Origin: Ascaris suum
Lineage: Eukaryota; Nematoda; Chromadorea; Rhabditida; Ascarididae
DNA length: 64,000 nucleotides
Direction: 5' to 3'
Assembly (NCBI GenBank): GCA_013433145.1
Contig: CM024170.1
Location: 6,742,366 to 6,806,365, forward strand
In this document: piece after piece, positions 1-11,900 of the stretch
How positions within the stretch are numbered: position 1 is the first letter of the stretch
Layout: each line of letters starts with the position of its first letter
Made by a program: the position numbers and the translations under genes
Notes under the pieces: model-generated
What the model was told of the DNA's origin: nothing
Seen by the model: the letters and a program-made list of their open reading frames with translations, nothing else
Database searches by the model: none

Positions 1-580
1 CGGGGAGGGACTTATGTCAGCATGATGACGCCACAAGGGATGTGATATGTTGCCCTTCGGCTCCTCTCCTCGTTGCCCACAAGGTGGACTGCAGAAATGC
101 TGTCAGCATTAATCGCATCTCTTCAGCGATATACAAAACATTCGTGCCATTTCAACTGCACATCAGACAACAGCTCTTAACAATTGAACAATACCATCTC
201 CACTCCTTAAGAATATATTTTCAACAGTTGCGAACGAGTTGAATACCACCTGCCTTGCCCGACCGCCACACCACTCTGCAGCGACGTCTCACTAGCGTGT
301 TTGCTCACTCCACCTGAAACGCTCCACACCTGCCTCATTCTGTGTCACACCTGCCCGCAACCTCCACGTTAAACGAAACATGTCACACTTCTCGCATAGT
401 GAACACGTCAGCCTCACGCAGTACAGTCAAGCAATGTTCCTGCTCTGGCATCTCACCAGAAAATGGGCGCACTTTCGCTTCAAGACCAAAGCTCCTGTTT
501 AAGCTGTCTCCATAGAAAGTTTAATTAACTAGCTTACTCATCTGTCCCTAAGTTAACGTTGGAGAGGGTGCTGTCCTTTA

Positions 581-826
581 TTGTAACAATTTTGTTTGTG
601 AGCTGCTCGATTGTAACCATGCAGCAGCTCGAGTGTGATTGTGAGACAATGGCCATTGTTGTGAAATGCTTGAGTCGCTGTGGTACCGTGATTAGGCGAT
701 ATAATGGCTGCCAGTACCCACTCGTTGTCGTTGCGTTACTGTTCGGAGGGCGGCTGGTTAGTGCCGCCATGGTGCGTTATTGTTTTGCCGTGTGCGCAGC
801 TAATAGAAGTGTGCTTTACATGGGGC
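581..826 (+). repeat. Left arm of an inverted LTR-like repeat
   Basis: This arm is similar, in opposite orientation, to the sequence at 905-1145. Shared blocks include TTTTGTTTGTGAGCT, TTGTAACCATGCAGCAGCTC, GTCGCTGTGGTACCGTGA and a CACTCGTTG segment, in the same order and spacing. It has point differences and small insertions relative to the other arm, so the pair is not recent. Open frames across both arms translate to similar peptides, but these look like a by-product of repeat similarity rather than genes. An LTR or a fold-back element end are both possible; I saw no internal retroelement genes. Confidence 0.55.
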
Positions 827-833
827 TCAGCCT

Positions 834-897
834 GCTGAGCCACCGGTTTCTACTGAGCACCATGCTCACAACACACTTTTATTAGATACACACACAA
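834..897 (-). repeat. Extra tail copy of the LTR-like repeat
   Basis: A segment of about 60 bases (CACCGGTTTCTACTGAGCAC through TTTTATTAGATACACACACA) is repeated almost exactly at 908-967, separated by a run of A. On the minus strand it contains AATAAA (878-883) followed by a GT-rich stretch, as in the R/U5 part of an LTR or a poly(A) region. It abuts an 18-base palindrome GGCTCAGCCTGCTGAGCC near 826-843, which marks the centre of the inverted structure. Confidence 0.55.
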
Positions 898-904
898 AAA
901 AAAA

Positions 905-1145
905 ACTGGGCCACCGGTTTCTACGAGCACTATGCTCACAACACACTTTTATTAGATACACACACAACGAAAAGCAACGCGCTAAAACCGCACAAACCAA
1001 CCGCCCAACGAACAGCAACGACCGCAACGAGTGGGCACTGGCAGGCCTTATATAGCCTACTCACGGTACCACAGCGACTCTCACACGCACACTCGAGCTG
1101 CTGCATGGTTACAATCGGGTAGCTCACAAACAAAATCGTTACATT
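905..1145 (-). repeat. Right arm of the inverted LTR-like repeat
   Basis: Read on the minus strand, this arm starts TGTAACG and has a TATA box (CTATATAAGGCC, about 1044-1055). It has AATAAA at 948-953, and the tail after it is GT-rich. Promoter, poly(A) signal and a TG-starting end in this order are what a solo LTR would show. The 3' end with a clear CA and a target-site duplication was not identified, so the LTR class is an inference. Confidence 0.5.
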
Positions 1146-2842
1146 AGTCCTCGTGCTTGTGCACGATATGACGTTGGGGAGAACCTCGAAGTCTCCGGAT
1201 GCTTGATGCGTCATACTTGTGGCTCGCACTACCTGAGATATTACATGCTTTCATTCCAGCTGACAAAACGACCGCTAAGAACCACAGTCTGCACGAGAAA
1301 CTAAAATGGGTGGAGAATCTCAGAGAATGAAATCGCATCAACTTAAATCAGCACGTGAACAGCAGGACCTTATTTCCTCATTGATCCAGATCATCGCAGC
1401 GTCGAACCCTGCTCTCTTGAATATCAAACAGCAAACACTTCCGCTACACCAAGCATACCCGCCCAGCCGAACGAACAAGAAATTTACCGAGAGTGAAAGC
1501 TTCACCTGCCGAAAGTGGCGAAGTGCCGGGCGATCCACGAGGCGATCGATGGTCGCAATGCAGCAGCTTAGCAACACAAACAATTGAGGTATTTCACCTT
1601 TAGTGGTAAATGACAGTCGACAACTCCTATGATGACCGTTTGTTACAGTGATACCTGCACAATTTGCAAAGTTCACTACGCTTATCGGAGTTTTGTCTGA
1701 TATACTGTAAACTTTTAATCCGAGAGCAGAGTTTTGCATTGCTCATTTCGATATCATTTTAAATTAAAAATCACCACTGTTCACCATAAATTTGCAAGCA
1801 AAATTTCTACTTATTAATGAGCTATTACCTCCAAACGATTTAACGAAAATGAACTGAGGGGTCGGTTCATGCCATATGACTCCGAAGTGATGTCTACCAC
1901 TTTCAGGCATTGCAGCTCGAGGGTTGCTGTCACCACTTAGACGTGATTTTCGAATTGAAATTAGGTGTCACACGATATTTGACTGCGTTTTGCTCTCAAT
2001 TCGTTTTGCACAGCCCTGCTACATATTCATTTTCTTCCTATCCTGTTATACTGAAATCAGTCTAATAATCCATCGAAGAATTGGCCTGACTAATCTAAGG
2101 CTGCAGATTCCACAAATTGTTTTTGCCGACGGTCACTGTCGCAAGCAGAACGTTTCTGTTGTCAAAACGGTGAGACTTTTCATTAGCAATTCTGCTCTTT
2201 TCTATTTTGTGGTTCGCTTACCACAAGCTACAGAGTGAGAAGTTGTGGTGACTTGAAAATAAATGAAATTCATTGATAGAAGATGAAGGGCAAACACTGT
2301 AACACAGCTCTCTTATCATTGGATTCTGCCTTCCGGCTTTGCCTACTGAACTCGCCTTCCTTTTGGCTACAAGTACCCTTCAGAACAAACTTTTTATACA
2401 ACCGCCATGTCACTATGCTTGTTTTAAACGACAGTAATAAATTCCGCCGTTGCATGGATCGTGGATTTCGGGGACCCTCTATCCTTCCCAGAGTCCAGCC
2501 CTCTTTGCAAATTTCCCATCCACTGCTCCTTATTCGCTGTTCCCGGTTCTCGGCTTTGACAAAACCATTATTATGATACTGGGGTTTACGAGATCCATTG
2601 AGCTTTCTTGTATCTTCGACATTAGAGGTAGTCCCAGTGGTGACTGCACCAGTGAAATCTTATTGCTACTTCAGTCGCAGACGGCAGTTCCATTCTAATG
2701 CGACATTTTCATAGTGAGAAATTCGAGCTTGATCACTGCTACCTCACTCATAACTGTATTCAGCAAGCGAGATGGGGAAGACAGCAGTCTGACTGATATT
2801 GTGCCACTCAGTCATAACAATTCGCTGATCGGTCAATAGGTC
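1146..2842. other. No gene recognised
   Basis: Several short open frames lie on both strands (up to about 130 codons). None shows a recognisable domain or a convincing exon boundary. At 2843-2852 the plus strand carries overlapping AATAAA motifs (AATAAATAAA), so a plus-strand transcript could end here, converging on POP1. I could not find its exons. Confidence 0.4.
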
Positions 2843-2854
2843 AATAAATAAAAC

Positions 2855-2860
2855 TTTATT
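2855..2860 (-). terminator. Poly(A) signal of the POP1 gene
   Basis: TTTATT on the plus strand is AATAAA on the minus strand, about 100 bases after the POP1 stop codon. AATAAA motifs for the opposite strand sit just beside it (2843-2852), which makes the site potentially bidirectional. Confidence 0.6.
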
Positions 2861-2960
2861 ACAAACTAACTACTTGAGCAGTTTTCAAAAAAACATCGAT
2901 AACAATAAAACCAACATCGCGCGTCATTCCAGAAAGTGCCAATGCTTGTAACGAAGGATT

Positions 2961-5900
2961 TCAGAGATCGGGCTGTGTGCGCAATATCGACAACCTTGCC
3001 GGATGATAGTACTTAGAAGTAGTGTTCCGGAAGAGGACGTTTCCTTTTCTCAATACCTTCAGCGCCGCTAGACTACAATAGCCAAGAGCACGACCCTTCG
3101 CCGAACAAAATGAATAGTCGCCTCGAACAACGCGACCTATTATGAGTCTGAAAGCAATACTGCCCACATTCGAATCAACGACACGTCATTAAACAGTAAT
3201 ACTAGGCTACTGTCTTTGCTTCTAATGTTTTTTAATTGCCGAAGCTTGCCAATCGGCAATGATGGAACGTCAACAGAACGATATCTGAGTTAATATAGCG
3301 TAAAATTTGCAGTCAAATATCATCGCTGGAAGCATATGTGAGAATAGACTAATAAGCCTTTAGTATCTTTGTAATGGAAACATTTAACCACTACAGCAAA
3401 GAAAACACTTGAAATACTAAACACTACAGACTGCTAGAACCATAAGAGGTATCACTATCACGCGAACGATACTAAGCGACGCCTGTCAGTCGACTCAACT
3501 GATAGTTAAACATGTACGTCCTAAATACTCACAGTGAGCAAGTTCGCTAAAACAGAACAAAGGAAAAAGAATAGATATAGTGTGACCTGAGTGGGGTCAG
3601 GATCAAACTATGAAGTTCGGCTGTTTCGTTTTGCCTAACGCTTCATATATCAGCGAGACGTGAGAAAGCGTGGTTAGAGCCTTATCCAAGGCTCAATATA
3701 AAGCTAGGCCATAGTCGCGCTTTATCAAGACCTCCTTATAACAAGTGGTCGGTACGCAGCAAAATTACCTGGAACAGCTTTCCGATATGGAATCTGATCT
3801 GATGGATCAATTTCGGTTAGTTTACTTGTAGAAGCATTGTCTTCATTCTGCGTTGAACCGTCACCGCTCGCTTCCTCAGCTTTTCGACGTCTCTTTGCCG
3901 CTTTTGATCTCTGACGCTTCAGCCTTCTGGCAGCTATTCGTTTGCGACTTCTGAAGGAAATTTTTCTATTGTGATGTCGTTAAGCGAGAGCTCAAAGCCA
4001 TAAATAAATATTATGCAGTCAATAAAACTCGGACGATGGTTACACAGCAAATAATTTACATTTGAGTAACTGATTAACAATTAAATTTCCTCTCAGAGAA
4101 CATTCCAACGAAATCAGAGGAAACAGTGCCAAGAACCTTCGCTTTTAAAAAATCGAACAATAACTGAGAATTGACTCACTTCAAAATCTCTTTATCAGGG
4201 AAAAGTTCATTGAGAGAAATAGGTATCTCCTTCTCTGCACAATTCAATTTCAATATAATCATCTTCCATATCCTTTGCTCTTTCCTTCTGAAAAGAAAAT
4301 AATTACATTCGGACTGCAAACAATATAAATGAAAAAATAAAAAGGATATTTGCACAATCGTCGCATTTATTTCCTCTCAGATATGAAAATCTATAAAAGA
4401 AATGCCACGAACTGCAAACGGCATCTATTGTTTAAAAAAGAGATATATTTGATGGAAAAAGTCATTAAGACCACTAAATTTAGGACCGTTTAGTTTCAAC
4501 TTAGTTTCAACGTGAGCCTTATACTGAATATACTTTGAGTTCTCCACAGCAAACGATAAAAACGACGCAATTCTTGATAAAACATAGGTCACGCGGTGTT
4601 TAACGAGAAGAGAGCCGTGTAAACGGATCACATCTGGTAGTGAATGATGTATTCGGCAATTAAGTTTAATTCTTGCGGTGATCCGTAGAAAATGATTCCT
4701 TTTAAGTCAATCTGAGTTCAATCTACACTATTTAATACTAAATTTTATGAACCTAGCTGGTTTCCTTGCATGTACGCTGTCTATAAAACTCTAAGAGGCA
4801 ATTCCACGCCTTAGTAGTGACTTAAGTTCCGCCAAAAAACTTTTTGTTAGTGATTCAAGTTATTAAATTAGACGGGAAGACCTAGTCTTAAATTTTGGGT
4901 TGCGCAACTGCGTGTGCCAATTTTAGGTATTAACCTGAATTGTTATTTACTGACTTTTAGACCTTCAGTGTGAGCAGTGAATAGTGAACTTCTCTGCTAT
5001 GCTGAGGAGATCTCTACAGGGATTTATAAGCCTTGTTATAAAAGTACGACACAATTGTATCGGATAATCCTGTAGTAAACTCGACATACAGCGAATTCCA
5101 TCGAAAAAGAACACTGAATGTTAACATCAGGGAAATGTAGCCCTCGGAAGGTACAGTTATAAAGATTAAAAGCGGGACAAAATTCACCTCAGAGATTACT
5201 GCTGGAAAGGAACACTGTATAACAAAGAACGCCAATGATTAGCGTTTAATAAAAAAGAAAGAATTTTATCTTTCAAAACTCTGAGATCACTAAATTTTGC
5301 AGCGGAAATTTTCATTACAGATTCCAGGACTGATAACTGTCCCCTTTCCTCATCAAACAATACCTCTTCAACACGTTCACATGCTTCATTTGACGCAATT
5401 GAACGGGTTCTTCGTTTATCGCTGTCGCATCGTTTTGGCTCCTCAATTTTTAGGCTTTTCTCGTCAGGTGGTAATGCGGCAACTGCTCTGAAGTCATCAT
5501 CCAATGGTGCACAGATCAATGCGAATCGCAATGGACGTCCCCTGGCCAACGCATCTATTCGTACAGGTACCAATGCCATTCGATTGCTTCTTATGATCTC
5601 ATCTGTAACGCCTATCACGTCAAGGCATTCAGTGAGCGGTTAAATGCAAAAGTGTTCGACTGATACTTGCAAGAAATTATAATAAAACACCGACCGCCCA
5701 CAAAACTGCATTTAATAAAACTGGATCGAACTTAATGCTCCAGGGAAATAGCAACTACTTATTGTAAATTCATCGTCATCGTTTATGCATATATTATATC
5801 TCAAACATTTGTACATGTACATATATATACTTATGCACATGTACATGTGCATATGTGCAACGCGGTGTGCATCCCTCCACAAATAATGTACACATTCACA

Positions 5901-8900
5901 ATGGAACAGTTGGTATCTTAACAAGGAATGATAAAGCAAGACACAGCAAATACTATTTGATGTCTTCAAAATTACATATACACCATCTTCCTTGAAACGT
6001 TAGCGTTATTTGCCGTTGCTGAAGGACCATGTAAAATGAGATGGTGGGGGGAGGAAGTGGGAGGGTGAAGATTAAGAGGGATAGTCTGTCCATGGACCCT
6101 CAATTTACAGAGGCTAAAGTTCCAGCGCAACAATTAGAAGGAGCTCTCATTAGCAAAAAAAAAAAAAAAAAACAACGCATATGTATGGTATAGAGCATAT
6201 TTCTAAGGCAATCCTCATTTCCACCACTACTTCCAATAATCTAAAGCACTCGCAAATACAAACAACATCAACGAACCCGGTTGAGGTCCCTTTCCTGCGA
6301 TCCATTTTTCGATAGCGACCAACTGATGACGATCTCTTAAGACAAATGCGCCTCTTCCCTTCGATAAAAGATCCTCATCGGATTGTCGTTCAAACCAATC
6401 AGCGGCTAATAAATCCCATTCAAAGCTGAATGGATATTTCACCGATAACGAACTCCAATACCTTACACGACGATTGTGCGGACGTGACAAGTACTTCTCC
6501 TGAAATTTCTCTTCCAGCTAGGAATTGGAATAAACTTCACTAACTGCGGGAGCTTTCTGGAAATATAACTTTTCAAAAAACACACAAGCAGTTTCTTTTC
6601 TGTAGACGGTAAGCATAACCTGCCAGAAATCTCTCTTGTTTGAACCTCTGAAACGAAGAAGACTCCGTTCTCAATGAAGCTCCCTCCTCAAAGCCACTCT
6701 TCTTGCTGCTTTAGAAATTAAAAAAGAAATTACTCGTTTTCGCAATTCTCAAATCTTACATACTATGGCTGCACCACATCAAAATTTCGGAAGGAAAACA
6801 ATCTCTTCCCCGAGATTTCCTTCCTATGCTTCACAAACTCACAAAAAATTCATAGCCCTTGAAATCCTCATTCGAACTAATATGACAAGGTGTCAGCATT
6901 TGTAGAACATTGAACCTGCACAAAATCACCACAAAAAATAGGAGGAAGAGCGAAATAGCTGGCTGCTCTTTGTTTCTTCTTTTCCATTTCTTGACGATAC
7001 TCCAAAATTGAACTGAGATAAACGTAAAAGACAATTGAAAAGTGCAGACAGTGAGATAAAACGATGTAGACGACATCGAAAGTCAATAACCGCTTTTTAA
7101 ACTCATTCATGTTTAGCAGAACGATATCAAAAGCACTTTGCTCTTTGTCCGAAGAAAAACGAGCATACGCTACAGCAGCAGTAACTTGGAATATTCCACA
7201 GTCACCGAGCACCTCGGGAGCAACATAAAGCTTAGACGAGTTTCGATGAAACGCAACTGAAGGCCGATCTCTGATAACGTGGGCAAAGCACGGTACAGCA
7301 TCGGTGCAAAGGCGTACAGCAATCACCCTTTAGAACTATTGTCACAAATCGGTAGTTCCCATTCGTTGAAAAAGAAACGCTGAGAAGGAATCCCTTACAA
7401 TCAGTTCATCACATTCGTCTTTTAGCTCATCACTGCCCGCTATACAATCGGGAATATCGGCTGGGAAATTGAGTCGATTGGCTTCGAATTCTGCTGATTT
7501 TTGATCACGTAATGCCGCGGCATGGGCAGTACCATATTGGAGTGCAACCCAAAATTCCATACCTAAAATTCGAAGGAGAAAACTGAAAACAATGTAGAAC
7601 TCCTGGACAAAAATTCAACAAAATCTTAAGAGCAGTTTAAAAACCTTTATTTAAATGTTTTCACTGGTAAAAACAATACCGCTAAATGATAAACCAGCCG
7701 TTATTTTACCAGATACATTTGAAGACCGCCATAGAAGACCTACAATTACTACAACTGTTTTCATCACCAACAGAGTGAAACTCGCATCAAAAATTTACGC
7801 AAGAAACTTAATTTTAGAGGGAAAGAACTCTAATGAATTTACTCCTCACAAATTAAAGAAATAGAATTGCTGAAGACCATAAGGTTTTTATATATATGCC
7901 GTCCAAACATTACACTTGTGGAAAATCTAGAAAAGGACAAAAAAATTCTCATCACATGAAAAAATGAAACACTACCAAATCCGCCCGGTGCGATTAGGTC
8001 AACTCCCGTGAACGTATTCGACGTACCCGTAGCGCTGTTACGTACAATCAAAATCACTGGAATCTGCAAACAGTTTGAGGTAACAAACAACCCCCATCCT
8101 TTACAATCGCAGCAGTTAATAAAACTGGAAAGGCTTTTGGAAGTTAAAAAAGAGGAAAATCTGCAAAAAACTCAAAAACCGATAAACTCACGACAGACCT
8201 TTGCTGGTGATGTTCGTATCGGCACAAAACTGCTGCCTCGTTGCTTCTGAAGATCTGATTCACTCATTTTCACTGATAGTACCTTCAAAAGATGTCATCT
8301 GGATGGATATAATTTCCATAAATCCAACCCATTAACAACCGCTATCATCGGTATAGTTAGCTTGCAATAAACCAATTTCCACTGAAAAGCAAACTGTACA
8401 GCAAAATATGAAAGCAAGTACGGAAGAAATGCTAAGCAGCGTTCGAAGATCAATTTGGCAAACATCTGCAGCATGAAAACACCGTGTAACTCGGAAACCG
8501 TTACAGGAAGAAAGGTTACAAGGCAAATGTATAGAGGAAGGAAGGAAAAAAAATATAAAAGGTGAGAAGGATGTGGTGGTTGAAAATGAAAGGTGACATA
8601 TAATGATGCTAATGGCGCATTATTCTAGTGGTGGTGTTAGCTAAAGAAAACATATCTTCGAGAAGCATAAAGAAGCAGTCGGCGTCTCACAACAGTAAGA
8701 TGCACTTCCGACATATGTATCCACCGTGAGAACAGGCGCAACAAGATTTCATCGCTCCAAATCAATTTTTAACTGAGAAAGAACTTACGGGAATTTTGCA
8801 CCCGACGTTATCGAACATTCCGTTGAATCAATAAGAGATCATCGATCAAAATCCTACCTATCCATCACATGAAAACGAGTAACCAAAATACTTGTGCAAG

Positions 8901-11900
8901 CGATCGATGATGAAATTCTCGTCTTTCCAGTATGACGAAATTAAATAAGTTCAGTGAATGTTATATCTCATTATTCAGCATCAATATGCACGAAGGCAAG
9001 AAAAAAAAATGAAATTTTCGCATGGCTACGACATACATTTTGGCGACGTTCCAAATTCCAGAACTCTGATCGTGGATGCATAATTTCGTCGACTGGAAGT
9101 GGTGGATTCAGTTTTGCAAATTTTTCGTTTGGTCTCATCTTTCTCCGTGGTCTACTTAGTCGAGGATCTTCAACCAGTAACGATAATACCGTTCCATCGG
9201 GTAATTCACCAGAGAGCACATTCCGCAGACGAACATTCCAAAACCAGTTATTTCTTCTAAAATATAGCAATTTCTTGGCTTACTTCGGTGGTCGGAAGCG
9301 GAATTCCCTTTTTCAAATTTATTAGAGGTTCTGCCGGAATAAGTTCTAAGAAACTGTTTTCAAATCGTAAAACTTGATTAAACAGTTGAAAATTATTCTT
9401 GCTGATTTCTCATGTCACTTTAAAAATACATGATTACGATCGCAGATGCTTCCGTTGTTGAAAAAATTTGCCCCGTTAGAAATGGTTATTTCTATACTCC
9501 GAGCCCTTGTGGGCTTTATTCCGTTTCCGACGTGAGTGAAAAGCTCTGCCCCTACAAGTCGACAACCTTTAGAAATTTCACATGATATGCTAACAAGTTC
9601 AGCAAACAACGGAATATAAATTCGTGTACCAAAAACAAACAAATCTGAAACTCTAGATAATACTCCCAATATATATGTTAGTTAACTTTTTTCTAGGAAT
9701 GGAAAAACCCTTTTTTAAGAACGAAGAAATCTGCGGCACTAATATAGAAAGCAGCAAAAAACTCACACAAAATTCTGCATCCACGCTTCTCGACAATCCG
9801 TTTTCGCGACCGTTCGCAATACTCTCCTGAGAATGGGAAACGACTGCGGTCCATGTAAACGAAAACGTATCAGTTGATCATTAAGGTCGAACAACTGAAA
9901 TTTTGCAGCCTATCATCACCGATGTTGTGGGATAGATCGGAGTTGTTTAGATAAACACGAATTGCCGCATGAACAAATCGAGGCTCGATGTTCTCGGCTG
10001 TGATTGCCACTCAGAAGCACCGCACCAGAAGAATTTCACAGCGTGAGTGAGGTTGCATCACGAATCCGTACGATCATTAGGTGATGTTCGGATACGTGTT
10101 GCAAAAAGAGATTTTGTTTTAGACATTATTATCTTTGTGCTCTCATCGATTACACTTTGAACAAAAGTCACAGAAAGAAGTCCTTCCGCAGAGAAAGAGA
10201 TATGTCGAAGATACGAACACTGATGATGGATAAAACGAAAACAACGGGAATTCAGCAAAAAAGTAAAATTCCGGGAATACCTTTTGGAACCTGAATTTTC
10301 TATGCACTAAACGTCGCCTTCTACCCGTAAGGGAGCAGTTAAAATAACCTTAAATGAAGGTCCCTTATAGACATCTGTTCGGATGCGATAACTGCGCAAA
10401 CGCCACTCATCCACACTTCGGGGTGCCTTCACTTCAGCCGATTCCTCACTGTCGACATTCTCCTCCTTCGTTAGTTTCAGTGTCTCGAGTAGCTGTTTCA
10501 AAACAGTGGTACTATGCGAAGGATGACACCAAATTAGCAACGCTCGTTCATCCCCACTGCAAATCAACTGACTGATATGAGTGGTAAATTCTATGGAAAT
10601 CAGTGCCGAACAAGCGATCGTGCATGAAATCCACCGTCGAATCGAACCAGTAGAAAAACTGCGCACGAACGACACCTATTCTTAAGTCAAACGGAATTCA
10701 CATTCGCCATAGCCCATGGCACAGGTGGATTGTGCTTGATAATCAACAGAAACTAACGAATACTAAAACGGTAATTTCTATACAAAGAAGATCACTAGCA
10801 CAAGCAATCACACTTATTAAAGAATTAAAGAAAAGCTGGAAATGGAATTTCACTTTTCATCCTTCACGCATAAAAGACATCCTCGGCCTACACCAAATGA
10901 ATAATCCACAGGTTTTCATCCAACACCTTTTCAGTGCATACCCAGTTAACTTACAGTAATGCCCTCCAGTAGACTTCCTGATTCGTTAAATGTTGAAACT
11001 TCAGTTAAAAATTTAGTTACAAGTACCACCAATCGATCACCTAACATATTCAGCCATTGAATCCGACTCAAGAAGGCGACGAATTCAGACTACCTTTCTA
11101 CGGTCCATGCGAAACGAACGGGTCCAATGAAGCCATGCGGATATTTGCCTGGTTCGTAAAGCAGAACTGGGATCTCGAACCTGCCGTCAGATGCCGGTTT
11201 AAATGCGAAAGTTGCACTCGTCGACGGCGCACATAGCGGACGCAATGCGTCGATCAACTCGCTTTCTTTGTCGCAGCATATCTCAAAGGCATTAGCAATA
11301 AACTGATCTATCAGTACATGCTAATACCAATAAAAATAAATTAAATATTAAAAGGTTATTGAACAAAACAAACAAAGGCCTAAATTCAGAAACAAATGGA
11401 ATAGCATACTCGGAAGTCAATTGCACCAGCGATCGAACAGGAGCACATGCAGAATTTATTTTTGATCGACGTGGTTCAACAACTATTTACTTCAAAAGTT
11501 ACTGTCCTAATTTTACAACCACTAATATACAACCGTCTTAAATCGTTCAATTCTTTTTAGGCGTTTCTCACCTAAGGTTGCCTACGTTATTCAACCTCTA
11601 TGTTATACTATTCGTAGGCCAATGTCCAAGTATCAGTTACCTATTACACTAGATAATGCATAGTTGTAGATTTTATTTACCTGAAAGCAGCGAAGAAAAC
11701 TCGTATCTCGGACGATGCAATGTCGCATAGCATCTCTGTAGGTGGGACGGAAGGCACGTTGGAAACTGCGCAGCGGCATTCGATATCCCCACTTGTTAGC
11801 CATGTGGAATCGTTTTGCATGCCAGATATGTGTCTCCAGCCATATGTGCTTTCGTTGTCGTCTTACATAGTTCTAAAATTGACGAACCGAATTTATTGAC

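Noticed and set aside
936..1229. Frames of 97 codons (minus) and 108 codons (plus, 559-885) with similar translations
   Set aside because: Their similarity reflects the inverted repeat, not homologous genes.
9415..9669. 84-codon minus-strand frame inside POP1
   Set aside because: The flanking POP1 exons (9894-9767 and 9256-9037) join in phase across it, so it lies in an intron.
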